Assembly: GCA_963733905.1 (NCBI GenBank)
Contig: CAVTEU010000013.1
Location: forward strand, 222,876 to 286,875
Source: DATADW01 sp963733905
Lineage (GTDB): Bacteria; Actinomycetota; Acidimicrobiia; Spongiisociales; DATADW01
DNA length: 64,000 nt
Direction: 5' to 3'
Each line of letters opens with the position of its first letter. The first letter of the stretch is position 1. This document shows, piece after piece, positions 48,609-58,796 of this stretch. The notes beneath the pieces were generated by a model. The model saw only the letters and a program-made list of their open reading frames with translations, searched no databases and was not told where the DNA came from. The position numbers were made by a program, and so were the translations under genes.

Positions 48609-50960
48609 GTGGATTTGGTTCGCTGGGCGACCTTCAAGAAATCTGTAATAGGCCGGCCGCTTGCGTCCGACGAACTCCACGAACAGCTTCTCCCCAAGAC
48701 GCTGGCGCTTCCGGTCTTCGCATCGGATCCGCTCTCCTCGGTGGCCTACGCCACCGAGGAGGCGATGCTCGTGCTCGCCCTGGCCGGTGCGGCGGCGTTC
48801 GTCTACATCACCCCGATCTCCTTTGCGATCGCCGCACTGCTCCTGATCGTCATCATCTCCTACCGACAGACGATCCACGCCTACCCCGACGGCGGTGGCG
48901 GTTTCATCGTCAGCCTCGACAACCTGGGGATGGGCCCTGCCATGGTGGCCGGAGCCGCCCTGCTCACCGACTACACGCTCACCGTCTCGGTCTCGGTGTC
49001 GGCTGGAGTTGCCGCCTTGACGTCGGCGCTCCCCGCGCTCCTCCCGTGGAGAGTGGGGATCGCCGTCGGCTTGGTAATCCTGCTGACCCTGGCCAACCTG
49101 CGTGGGGTCAAGGAATCGAGCACCTTCTTCGCCCTCCCGACATACGCCTTCGTGGCGACGGTGTTCGTGACCCTGATCACCGGGCTCGTGCAGTGCTTCG
49201 ACGGGACATGCCCCCAGGCCGCCTCGTCGGGTCTCGTCGTCGAGCCGCGAGGTGGCGACGATCTCCCTCTTCTTGATATTGCGCGCTTTCGCCTCCGGGT
49301 CGACGGCGCTCACCGGGGTCGAGGCGATAGCCAATGGCGTCCAGGCATTCCGCGAGCCGAAGGCGCACAACGCGGCCCGCACCCTCGGGATCATGGGCGC
49401 GATTTCGATAACCATGTTCCTCGGGATCTCCACCCTGGCGCGTCTCTTCAACGTGAGGGTCACTGAGGACACCCTCGACGAGTTCGGCACCGTCCTCTCC
49501 CAGATCGGCCGGACCGCCTTCAATGGCGGTGTCGGGTTCTGGATCCTGCAGGTGGTGACGGTCGGAATCCTGATCTTGGCGGCCAATACCGCCTACCAGG
49601 ACTTTCCCAGGCTGTCGGCGATCCTGGCCAGGAACAAGCTGATGCCGCGCCAGTTCCGCAACCTCGGCGACAGGCTGGTCTTCTCCAACGGGATCATCGC
49701 CCTGGCGGTGATCGCCTCGCTCCTCATCATCGCCTTTCGACGCCGAGGTGACCCGGCTCATCCAGCTGTATGTGGTCGGCGTATTCATCGACTTCACCCT
49801 CAGCCAGTTCGGGATGGTGCGCCGCTGGATAAGGCTGAAGCCACCGAAGTGGAGGCGCTACGCCGCCATCAGCGGGCTGGGAGCCGTGACGACTGCCGTC
49901 GTCCTGGTGGTGATCGCCTCGGTCAAGTTCGCTCGGGGGGCGTGGATCGTCCTCATTGCCATCCCCCTGATCGTCGCGCTGATGGCATCGACGAGGCGGC
50001 ACTACCTGAACGTCGCCGCTCAGTTCGAAGCTCGCCCCGACCACACCCATTTCACCGAGCCCGCAACCGAGTGGTCGTGCTCGTCTCACACCTCGGGGAG
50101 GCCACTCTCAGGGCCTTCAAATATGCCGAGATGATCGGCGCCGACGCGGTGCGGGCCGTCCATGTGAAGGAGGAACGGGACGAGGAATTCGTCGAGACGT
50201 GGCCCCATCTCTTCCCGAACGGCCGCTCACCGTCGTCGAGCCCGACCGGGGGCGCACCTACCGCACCATGCGGAAAATGATACGCCAGGAACACGAGGCC
50301 CATCCCGACAGCTTCGTCACCGTCGTGATTCCCGAGTTGGTGAGGAGCCGGCGGCTGTGGAGCGTGTTCACCCACCCCCACGGTCTGATGATCAAGCTCC
50401 TGCTGCTCTTCGAACGAGGTGTGGTGGTGACCGATCTCACCCAGCAGCGCCGGCCCCGCCTCGGCCGCGACCCCTCGCTCCCGCCACCGTTCGTCCGCCA
50501 AGACGCGGTGGTCCTCATCAGCGACGTGACCCAGCCGACCCGCAACGCCCTCGCCTACACGAGCCTGCTCCAGAACACTCGCTACCGGGCAGTCCACCTC
50601 GACATCGACGGCGAGCAGCTGACCCGGGTCCTCCGCAACTGGGATCTCGACCTCGGGGATCTCGAAGTGGTCGAGAGCCCATACCGCGGGATCGTGAGAC
50701 CGATCCTGCGATACATCCGTCGTCTCAAGCGCGACCTCGGGCCCCAAGTGTTGGTCAACGTGGTCATACCGGAGTTCATCGTCCCCGGCTGGGTCCCCCA
50801 GTTCCTCCACAACCAGACGTCCTTCGCCATCAAAGCGACACTGCTGTTCGAGCCGGGCGTGGCTGTCACCAGCGTGCCTTGGCACCTCGTCGGCCCCAAT
50901 GGCAAGGACGACCTCGGGACCCACGCCGAAGCCGAGCGTCCCACAGACACCACCGGGTAG
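48609..50960 (+). CDS. APC-superfamily permease with C-terminal cytoplasmic domain (KimA-like), about four frameshifts
   Basis: Membrane part: ALPVFASDPLSSVAYATEEA (family hallmark), SYRQTIHAYPDGGGGFIVSL, then helices to about 50030. Cytoplasmic USP-like part: VVVLVSHLGEATLRAFKYAE, FVTVVIPELVRSRRLWSVFT and ALAYTSLLQNTRYRAVHLDI. Frames change near 49250, 49745, 50075 and 50215. About 780 residues in all, close to KimA, the c-di-AMP-controlled potassium/proton symporter of Bacillus. Potassium transport is therefore likely; an amino-acid substrate is the alternative. Divergent from the MoxR operon. Confidence 0.78.
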
Positions 50961-51136
50961 AGATTCAGAAGCCTCTCCGGTGTGGAGGCGCGCGGAGCAG
51001 CGCGGAAGGCGACCCTCGGGGCATTCACCCTCCCCCAACCCCTCCCTTCAGGGAGGGGAGCCCGAGCGGAGGCGCCACTCATGTTCACCATCGCCGATGT
51101 CATCATGCGACGTCGCTACAAGTACGGAGGTCTCGA

Positions 51137-51517
51137 ATGTCCTGGCCGAGCGGTATCAGCACCGTGACCTTGTTCGTCGAGGACCTGGCGGCGGCGAGGC
51201 AGTTCTACATGGATGTGTTCGGGCTTCCCGTCGCCTTCGAGGACGACGAGTCGACGGTCTTCGACTTCGGGACCAACACGATCAACCTCCTCAAGTCCTC
51301 GGCGGCGGGCGAGCTGATCGAACCGGCGGCGATGGCCGGTCCGGAGTCTGGGTCTCGCTTTGTATTCACCATCCCGGTGGACGACGTCGATGCGATGTGC
51401 GAGGAACTGGCTGCCCGAGGAGTGGAACTGTTGAACGGGCCTATGGACCGGCCCTGGGGCGTGCGGACCGCCGCCTTCCGCGACCCCGGTGGTCACATCT
51501 GGGAAATCGCCAAGTAG
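51137..51517 (+). CDS. VOC-family (glyoxalase/bleomycin-resistance-like) protein
   Basis: 126 residues. ACGGAGG lies 6 nt before ATG 51137. Typical beta-alpha-beta-beta-beta halves: STVTLFVEDLAAARQFYMDV, FGLPVAFEDDESTVFDFG, then FVFTIPVDDVDAMCEELAAR and TAAFRDPGGHIWEIAK. The final Glu (HIWEIA) is a metal-ligand position. Substrate unknown. The preceding 170 bp hold no gene but contain a GC-rich tract with a CTCCCTTCAGGGAG hairpin near 51045. Confidence 0.88.
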   Translation: MSWPSGISTVTLFVEDLAAARQFYMDVFGLPVAFEDDESTVFDFGTNTINLLKSSAAGELIEPAAMAGPESGSRFVFTIPVDDVDAMCEELAARGVELLNGPMDRPWGVRTAAFRDPGGHIWEIAK

Positions 51518-51624
51518 CGCAAGTGGCTCCGGCGCGCTTTCGCACGTCGACCCGCATCAGACGCCCCTCTGAGTATTTGCAGTCGGCGCGGTTCGAGACG
51601 AGCGCTTGTGGGTAACCAGGACCG

Positions 51625-52920
51625 GTGTCGAAGGACAAAACGCCAACGGTGGGGTCCAACCTGTGGTTCATCCCTGTCGTGTGCGTCCTCGCCGGTGTGG
51701 TCCTCTCGATCGGCACGATGGCCATCGATCGAGCGTTCGACTTCGACATCATCCCCCGCTGGCTGACCGGCGGGCCGGATGCCGCGATGGGGATACTCAC
51801 GACCATTGCCGTTTCGATGGTCTCGTTGGCGGCACTCGTCCTCACGATCACGATGGTTGTGGTCCAGCTGGCCATGGGCCAGTTCTCTCCACGCATCGTT
51901 CAGACTTTCCTGCGGGACCGACCTAGTCAGCTCGCCATCGGCCTCTTCGTCGCCACCTTCGCCCACTCGATCCTTGCCATGCGGGAAGTCAGCTTCCAGG
52001 ACGGCGGTCAAGTACCCGGTATCGCAGTCATCGTCGCCTACGTGCTCGTGCTCGTCAGCATCGCCATGCTGGTCCTCTATGTGAACCACATCGGTCGGTC
52101 GCTACGCGTGTCGGCCCTGATCGAACTGGTGGGCAACGACACCAGACGTCTGCTGGACAAGGTGTACCCGAAGCAACTCGGTGGGGTCGTGGATGATCCC
52201 CGCGTCATCGTCGCCACGAAATCGGGGGTTGTGACCGGTATCGATCGAGACGGTCTGATCGAAGTTGCGGTGGAAGTGATTGCGTCCTCCATGTCGTTCC
52301 CGCTTTGGGTGCCTTTGTTCCAGCCGGCGCCCCCCTGATACGTGTCGACGGCGAGCCCCCGGTATCGACAAGGATGCGGCCCGATCGAAACTCGCATGGG
52401 GGCTGGAACGAACCCTCGACGAAGACGTCGCCTATGGCTTCCGAATGCTCGTCGACATGGCTGAAAGAGCATTGTCCGAGTCACCGTTTCTCGATCCGAC
52501 CACTGCTGTCCAGGCGCTCGATCGCCTCCACGACGGTCTCCGCCAGCTAGTGCGTCGTGAGTTCCCGGACGGCGGCACTACGACCAGGTTGGCCGTCTCC
52601 GCCTTGTGGTCCCCTCGATGGACTGGGATGCCTATGTCCATCTCGCCTTCGATGAGATCCGGCTGGCTGGTGCCGGTTCGCCGCAGGTCACCCGTCGTCT
52701 CGTCGCTGCGCTGGAGGATCTCCTTGCTATCGCGCCTGCCGAACGTCGCCCGGTCCTCGACGAGCAACTGGAGTTGCTCTACAAGGCCGTCGAGGGCCTG
52801 AACCGAGAAGAACGTGACCTGGATTCGGCACTGGTGCCGGATGGTCAAGGATTCGGTGTCGCGGCCGGCGAGTGGGACGGGTTTGATCCGCTGATCGAAC
52901 AAACGCCTCTGCGCCGCTGA
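51625..52920 (+). CDS. DUF2254 membrane protein, several frameshifts
   Basis: GTG start 51625 with TAACCA 6 nt upstream. Membrane helices: LWFIPVVCVLAGVVLSIGTM, GILTTIAVSMVSLAALVLTI, LAIGLFVATFAHSILAMREV, GIAVIVAYVLVLVSIAMLVL; then YVNHIGRSLRVSALIELVGN, a soluble part FRMLVDMAERALSESPFLDP with TTAVQALDRLHDGLRQLVRR, and DWDAYVHLAFDEIRLAGAGS to the end. Frame changes lie near 52310, 52370 and 52605. Together it matches full-length DUF2254; the function is unknown. Confidence 0.75.
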
Positions 52921-52939
52921 GTCGGCGACCGTCGGAAAC

Positions 52940-53539
52940 CTAAGGGTGCTCTCGCTGCGACGGCTCCACGGCATAACGGGTGAGCAGAAGACTGGAGCCG
53001 TCCCAGGTCCGAGTGTCGATCAGGCGCAACGACACGGGCGGACGGGCTTCGAATGCCCGAACACCGTCTCCGAGCACTCCCGGGCCGATCATCAGGTGCA
53101 GTTCGTCCACCAATCCATGAGCGAGCAGGTCGTTCCACAGGATGTGGCTGCCGAAGATCAAGATGTCCCGGCCCGGTCCGTTCTTCAGCTCGGCCACAAC
53201 GCGATGGGCGTCGGCCCTGCGGACGATCCGGGTATCGCTCCAAGGTTCGGCCAGGTCCTCGGTCAGGGTGTCGGAGACGACAAACCTTTCGATGGCGTTG
53301 TTGAGACGCGAGATCTCCCGCTCCAGCGGGTCCTCGTCGGGGTCGTCTGCGATCGAAGGCCAATAGCTCCGGAACCCCTCAAAGGACTTTCGCCCGAGCA
53401 GGACGGTGTCGGCGGCGCGAAGCCGTTCGGCGTTGTACTCACTGAACCCCCGGTCGAACGGCATGACCATGACATCGTCGCCGGGTCCCGAGTAGTAGCC
53501 GTCGAGCGAAACGATATTGCACACGATCAGCTTGCGCAT
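52940..53539 (-). CDS. Dihydrofolate reductase-family (RibD C-terminal-like) protein
   Basis: About 199 residues from ATG 53539 (GAAGGGG upstream). MRKLIVCNIVSLDGYYSGPG, TVLLGRKSFEGFRSYWPSIA, DILIFGSHILWNDLLAHGLV and DELHLMIGPGVLGDGVRAFE form the NADPH-binding reductase fold used by RibD and many stand-alone reductases. Stand-alone members are common and rarely assigned; the substrate is unknown. Confidence 0.85.
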   Translation of the reverse strand: MRKLIVCNIVSLDGYYSGPGDDVMVMPFDRGFSEYNAERLRAADTVLLGRKSFEGFRSYWPSIADDPDEDPLEREISRLNNAIERFVVSDTLTEDLAEPWSDTRIVRRADAHRVVAELKNGPGRDILIFGSHILWNDLLAHGLVDELHLMIGPGVLGDGVRAFEARPPVSLRLIDTRTWDGSSLLLTRYAVEPSQREHP

Positions 53540-53595
53540 AGGCCCCTTCCAGTTCCAATCCGCGACACTTCTTGCTCGCCGGTGGCGAACCCCGA

Positions 53596-53626
53596 GCAAA
53601 GGCCGGGCGGCGATTGCCGCCCGGCC
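53596..53626 (-). terminator. Rho-independent terminator of the cupredoxin gene
   Basis: On the minus strand GGCCGGGCGGC, loop AATC, GCCGCCCGGCC, then TTTGC: an 11-bp perfect stem about 12 nt after the stop codon of the lipoprotein gene. Confidence 0.75.
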
Positions 53627-53637
53627 CCTGCTTCGTT

Positions 53638-54546
53638 TCAGCCCTCGACGGTGAGTTCCGCAAACATGCCTTGGGTGAAGTGGGGCGGTCCACCCTCCCC
53701 TTCGCCCGACTCGAGTTCATCGATATTTTCGGCCGTGGTCCCGACGGGAATGAAGCAGACGAAGCCGTAGCGGCCCGCTTCGAGCTCGAGAAAGGTGTTG
53801 GTTGACTGACCCGGCAAGGCGAAGGTTCCACCGACATCGGTCACCAACTCGCCAGCCTCCTCCTCGTTCATCCCCAGGATCTCCTCCGCCGACTGCTTCA
53901 CACCCTCGTTGATGCGGAAGACCACCATCTCGTGGGCCTCTTGACCACCGTTGGTGAACTCGAACACCGTCGGCCCCGGGGCGAGCGTGTCGGGGATCCC
54001 CGTGAACATGTACTCGGTGGCTGCCACCGACACTGACTCGAGCCCACAGTTGGCTACCAGGAAGTCGTTGATAGCTCCGTCTGCCGCGACGAATTCCTCC
54101 GATTCGAGCAACGAGTCATCGCCGGTCTCGAGCACCTCGGTCAATGTGTTTGCCATCGTGGTGACATCGTCAGCGATCTCGGCAGGAGCTGCCGCCTGGA
54201 TCTCCTCGATGAAGGGCGCCAGCAACGCTCCGAAGGCCGCCATTGCTTCGCCAATCTCCTCCTCCGAGGCCGATTCGAAGTCCACGTCAGGCCCAGCCGC
54301 CATCTGGGTCTTCAGCTGTAGAACGGGCTCGCAGAACGTGGTCGCTGATGCAGCGGCCGTGGTTTCGGTTGAAGCTACGGTCGTCTCGGTCGCGGCCGCC
54401 GTGCTGGTGGTCGCCGCCGCCGCTGTCGTGTCGACCGGCGCCATCGTGGTCTCAGCGGAGGCCAATGTGGTGTCGGCCCCCGTTTGGCCGCAGGCAGCCA
54501 AAACGAGCAAGGCTGCAGCCGGTATCAGTGTTGAAAGTCTCTTCAT
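53638..54546 (-). CDS. Lipoprotein with a C-terminal cupredoxin-like domain
   Basis: 302 residues. AGGAGG precedes the ATG. Lipobox ALLVLAACGQ, a Thr/Ala/Glu-rich linker (about 25-70), an alpha-helical middle with two cysteines (FCEPVLQLKTQM; VANCGLESVSV), then a beta domain: YMFTGIPDTLAPGPTVFEF, QEAHEMVVFRI, GRYGFVCFIPVG, GPPHFTQGMFAELTV. The His, Cys, His and Met in the last three are the order of type-1 copper ligands. A role in surface copper binding or electron transfer is likely but not shown. A strong terminator follows. Confidence 0.8.
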   Translation of the reverse strand: MKRLSTLIPAAALLVLAACGQTGADTTLASAETTMAPVDTTAAAATTSTAAATETTVASTETTAAASATTFCEPVLQLKTQMAAGPDVDFESASEEEIGEAMAAFGALLAPFIEEIQAAAPAEIADDVTTMANTLTEVLETGDDSLLESEEFVAADGAINDFLVANCGLESVSVAATEYMFTGIPDTLAPGPTVFEFTNGGQEAHEMVVFRINEGVKQSAEEILGMNEEEAGELVTDVGGTFALPGQSTNTFLELEAGRYGFVCFIPVGTTAENIDELESGEGEGGPPHFTQGMFAELTVEG

Positions 54547-54728
54547 GATTCCTCCTAGGTCGCGCCGTCCGGCACATCAGCTTGTGCCGCCGACCATGTT
54601 CATGGGCGTTACGGGCATCATGACGAGGCAGCTATCGCTATGCCAGCCGCGCATTGAACGTGACATGGTGGCCGGTCGAACCACGGAAGGAGTGCCATTG
54701 CGTTCCTGACGGTCGTACTGTCCAGCGG

Positions 54729-56041
54729 ATGGATGGTGCTCCGATCGAATTCCTGCCAGCTCACGAACTGGCGCAGCGATCCGATCGGGCGAGATCTCAG
54801 CTGTGGAAGTCGTCAAGGCACACCTCGAGCGGATCGCCGAAGTCAACCCGAAGCTCAACGCAGTGGTGGTTCTGGACGCCGACGGCGCTCTTGCCGCGGC
54901 CCGCGAAGCCGACTCGTTGAGAGCAGAGGGGCGCCGCTCGGCCGTCTCCATGGGGTGCCGGTCACGATCAAGGACTGGATCGACGTCGCCGGCCTTCCTT
55001 GTACCGGCGGCGAGCCGGCATTCCGTGACCGCGTCCCAACCGAGGACGCCACCGCGGTGTCCCGGCTCCGGCATGCGGGCGCCATCGTCCTCGGCAAGAC
55101 AAATGTGATGACCGACAACGAGGTGTACGGCCCCACCTTCAACCCCCACGATCTCACCAGGTCCCCAGGAGGAAGCTCGAGTGGGGAGGCGGCCATCGTC
55201 GCCGCTGGTGGCTCGGCTCTCGGGCTGGGGTCAGATTCAGGTGGGAGCCTGCGACAGCCGGCCCATCTCTGCGGCGTGGCCACGATCAAACCGACCACGG
55301 GTCTCGTCCCAGTGACCGGGCACTTCCCGGTCATCGAACCAATGCTCGACTCCCGGACCGTCATCGGTCCAATCGCCCGGAGCGTCGAGGACTTGGACCT
55401 GGCGCTTCGAGTCATCGCCGGCGAGGACGGAATCGACCCGAGCGCGGCACCAGTGCCCGTGCAGGACTGGCGCCAAGTCGACCTCAGTGAGATGCGAGTC
55501 GCCTGGTGGACCGAGCAAGCCCGACGCCGAACCGACAGCCGAGACAGTGCACACCGTGAAGCGTGCAGTGGCCGCCTTGGAGGAAGCGGGCGCCCTCTGG
55601 TCGAGGCGCGGCCCGACGACATCGAGGAGGTTCTTTCGCTGACCCGCATCTACTGGTCGCTGCCCGAATCGCAAGACCTGGAGTACATGGCGACCAACAT
55701 CCGAAACGCCCCTGTCGGCTGCCGATCTACAGGAGTTCCGATTTCGTTGGGGACGCTTTCGTCGCAGCCTTGCCCGATTCATGGCCAACTTCGACCTCAT
55801 GCTCCTTCCCGCGGCCGAGCGCCCTGCAGTCAGGATTGGCCAGGGAGATGTCTCCTTCGCCTACACCCTGGCATTCAGCCTCACCGGCCAGCCGGCGGTC
55901 GTCGTCCCATACGGACGCGATCCCGACGGTCTTCCCATCGGTGTACAGATCGCCGCCCGCCCGTGGCGTGACCACCAAGCGATTGCCGCCGCCCACGCCC
56001 TCGAAGCCACAGGAGGTTGGTGGCGACCGCCCGGCGTATAG
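54729..56041 (+). CDS. Amidase signature-family hydrolase, several frameshifts
   Basis: From ATG 54729: MDGAPIEFLPAHELAQR, then SAVEVVKAHLERIAEVNPKL (frame change near 54777), and after about 54935 GRLHGVPVTIKDWIDVAGLP with the catalytic Lys. SPGGSSSGEAAIVAAGGSAL and GLGSDSGGSLRQPAHLCGVA hold the Ser-cisSer pair. It continues RSVEDLDLALRVIAGEDG and, after breaks between 55500 and 55780, ANFDLMLLPAAERPAVRI and GQPAVVVPYGRDPDGLPIGV. Length, about 437 codons, is normal. The substrate is unknown; it is not part of a gatCAB set. Confidence 0.78.
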
Positions 56042-56199
56042 AACCACCTCGCAAGCGACGACCGCCGGAAGCGACCTCATGCGTTCTGTGTGATGATGGC
56101 GTTGGAGTCGTCGGGCATGATCAAGATGTCGCTGAGGCGTGACCGGCCCCGAGGCGTGACGGCCCTGACATCGGAGTTCACAGTGGAAGGACATGGCAA

Positions 56200-56989
56200 A
56201 TGACGGAATCGCATATGGTGCCGCTCACCAACGAGCAGCTCTCAGAGATGCTCAAGCTGACGAAGAGCGCCGACAGTGTCGAACTCAAACTCACCGTGCC
56301 GGACTCGGATCACCGATCCACCGCAGCCGCTCTCGGGCTAGACCCCCTGGAAGCCCAGATCCGCCAAGTCGTGTTCTTCGACACGCCCGACCTGCAGGTC
56401 AACGGGCGCGGTGTCGTTGTTCGCGCCCGCCGGGTTCAGGGCAAGGGGGATGACTCCGTGGTCAAGCTGCGGCCGGTGGTGCCTGACCAGCTTCCCTCCA
56501 AGCTTGCGAAAGTCGCCAGACGTTGGCGTGGAGGTCGATGCGCTGCCCGGGGGATTTGTGTGTTCCGCTTCGTTCAAGGGAACGCTTGATCGGCCCGACG
56601 TCCGTGAAGTGGTTGCTCATCAGACGCCAATCAGCAGGTTGTTCTCCCAAGGGCAACGAGATTTCTTCAAGGAGCACGCTCCTGACAACGTGGAGCTTGA
56701 TGATCTTTCGGTGCTCGGCCCGATCCTGGTGCTGAAGCTGAAATTCGAACCGAAGGAGTTCGGGCGACGGATGGTCGCCGAGCTTTGGCTGTACCCGGAC
56801 GGGTCGAGGATTCTCGAGTTGTCCACCAAGTGCCGACCCGATGAGGCATTTCAGGTGGCAGCGGAGGCCAAGGCGTTCCTCGCCGGGCGCGGTGTCGATT
56901 TGACCGCCGAGCAACAAACCAAGACCCGTACCGCGCTCGAGTTCTTCACCAGCCACCCCGACGTCGCCCCAACCACAGCCGGGCCGTGA
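56200..56989 (+). CDS. CYTH-domain protein (triphosphate tunnel metalloenzyme-like), one frameshift
   Basis: GGAAGGA precedes the ATG. Part one, SVELKLTVPDSDHRSTAAAL, VFFDTPDLQVNGRGVVVRAR and DDSVVKLRPVVPDQLPSKL, carries the strand pattern of CYTH tunnels, with ExK rather than the full ExExK. After a frame change near 56515: GVEVDALPGGFVCSASFKG, VLKLKFEPKEFGRRMVAELW and SRILELSTKCRPDEAFQVAA. About 262 residues. CYTH enzymes act on triphosphates or polyphosphate. It lies just before a gene with another CYTH-like domain fused to a Ppx/GppA phosphatase. Confidence 0.72.
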
Positions 56990-57140
56990 TCGACGACTCA
57001 CTTCAGCGAGCCGCTCGATCACACCGGCGCCCGGCTTCTGACCACCGTGGCCAAGACTGCTCACAGGGACCATTCGGCTTCGGCGACCGACATGTCCTGA
57101 ACGACCTTGGGTATACGATCGGTTGGCAAGGAGCTCTGGA

Positions 57141-58631
57141 ATGGCAGCAATAGTTCCACGGTGGGAATGGCGCACGTTCGGGAGGCGCTTCGGTCCGGCT
57201 GAAGCCGCCTTCGCTGCCTTGACGCCAGGAGGCATCCAAGAAAGCGAGGAGTTGTACCTCCTTTCCGGCGACGATGCCAGCGCCAAGATTCGTGATGAGC
57301 TCATGGACATCAAGGTGCTCCAAGAGGTCAATTCCGACGGGTTGGAGCAATGGATTCCGGTGATGAAGGCCGGATTCCCCCTCCCGGCCAGCGAAGTGTC
57401 GGACATGTTCGAGGCGCTGGGACTCGACCTCCCACAACTCGACCGCGAGGCCTACACCCTCGACCAGCTGCTTGCCGAGGTGATCGAGCCGGATGGTCGC
57501 CTCCGCCCGGTAGAAGTGCAGAAGCGGCGGGTCCGCTACACGGTTGGTGGGTGTACGGCGGAGGTCACCGATGTGGAGGTGGATGGCGAACCCATCCGCA
57601 CCATCGCCATCGAGGCACCGGACCCGTCTGCAGTCATCTCAGCGGTCCACGCCATGGGTCTGGGGGGGCACGTCAACACCAGCTACCCACGCGGACTGGC
57701 CGCGGTACTCGATGAGCACCCCGCCCGCTTCGCCGTGATCGACGTCGGTACGAATTCGGTCAAGTTCCACATCGCAGAGCTGAGCGACGACACGTCGTGG
57801 AAGAAGGTGGTAGATCGCGCCGAGGTGACCCGTCTCGGCGAGGGTTTGGAACAGCATGGGGAGATCACCCATGAGCCGTTGGAGCGCACCGCGAGCGCGA
57901 TGACGGTGATGCTCGAAGAGGCGAAGCGACATGACAGCCGAGCGATCGCCGTGGTGGGGACGGCCTGGATGCGGATCGCCCGGAACGCAGCAGAAGTCGT
58001 CGAGGCAATTCACGAGCGCACCGGGATCAAGATCGAGCTGATCTCCGGGGAGGAGGAGGGCCGTCTCGCTTACCTTGCGGTGCAGGCCGGCCTCGGGCTC
58101 GGAGACGGCTCTCTCGTCGTGTTCGACACAGGTGGTGGAAGCACCCAGTTCACCTTCGGTAGAGGTCCTGAGGTCGCCGAACGCTTCAGCGTCGAGGTCG
58201 GTGCGGTCCGTTTCACCGAACGCTTCAAACTCGATGGAGTCGTTGCGCCCGAGGTCCTCGACGAGGCCCTCGCTGCCATTTCCAACGACCTGTCCCGCAT
58301 AGACGGCCGCGGAAGACCGGATCATCTCGTAGCCATGGGCGGCGCCGTTACCAACATCACCGCCGTCAGCAAATCCCTTGCGACCTATGACCCGGACGCG
58401 GTCCAAGGGACGGTCCTCGACCACGCCGAGATCAAGCGGCAGATCGAGATGTACCGCTCGATGGACGCCGAGGCACGGCGTTCCATCGTCGGTCTCCAAC
58501 CGCAGCGTGCCGACATAATCCTGGCAGGAGCCTGCATCGTCTCGACGGTGATGAGGAAGCTGGATCGTGACACGCTGACCGTGAGCGACCGAGCGCTTCG
58601 CCACGGCCTCCTTGTCGATCGATTCGGCTGA
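57141..58631 (+). CDS. CYTH-like domain fused to a Ppx/GppA exopolyphosphatase
   Basis: About 496 residues. AAGGAG is 7 nt before ATG 57141. N-terminal about 190 residues: VPRWEWRTFGRRFGPAEAAF, ELMDIKVLQEVNSDGLEQW, VEVQKRRVRYTVGGCTAEVT and DVEVDGEPIRTIAIEAPDP, a CYTH-like beta barrel. Then the phosphatase: FAVIDVGTNSVKFHIAEL, VVGTAWMRIARNAAEVVEAI, ELISGEEEGRLAYLAVQ, VVFDTGGGSTQFTF and ILAGACIVSTVMRKL. Such fusions suggest coupling of triphosphate or polyphosphate binding to end-cleavage. It is cytoplasmic by sequence. Confidence 0.82.
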   Translation: MAAIVPRWEWRTFGRRFGPAEAAFAALTPGGIQESEELYLLSGDDASAKIRDELMDIKVLQEVNSDGLEQWIPVMKAGFPLPASEVSDMFEALGLDLPQLDREAYTLDQLLAEVIEPDGRLRPVEVQKRRVRYTVGGCTAEVTDVEVDGEPIRTIAIEAPDPSAVISAVHAMGLGGHVNTSYPRGLAAVLDEHPARFAVIDVGTNSVKFHIAELSDDTSWKKVVDRAEVTRLGEGLEQHGEITHEPLERTASAMTVMLEEAKRHDSRAIAVVGTAWMRIARNAAEVVEAIHERTGIKIELISGEEEGRLAYLAVQAGLGLGDGSLVVFDTGGGSTQFTFGRGPEVAERFSVEVGAVRFTERFKLDGVVAPEVLDEALAAISNDLSRIDGRGRPDHLVAMGGAVTNITAVSKSLATYDPDAVQGTVLDHAEIKRQIEMYRSMDAEARRSIVGLQPQRADIILAGACIVSTVMRKLDRDTLTVSDRALRHGLLVDRFG

Positions 58632-58796
58632 ACGCGGCGGCAGTCACCACCGACGTTCTGTCAGGCTCCCCGAGCGGCGGACCTCGAAGGCCGGCGGGGC
58701 GATCGTCCGGCCGGCGCCGCAGGTAGGGCGATCCCCCCTCCCGAGACGCCGGGAGACCCCATTGTGCCGAGGCAACGCCCGACGTACCGTGCCATC

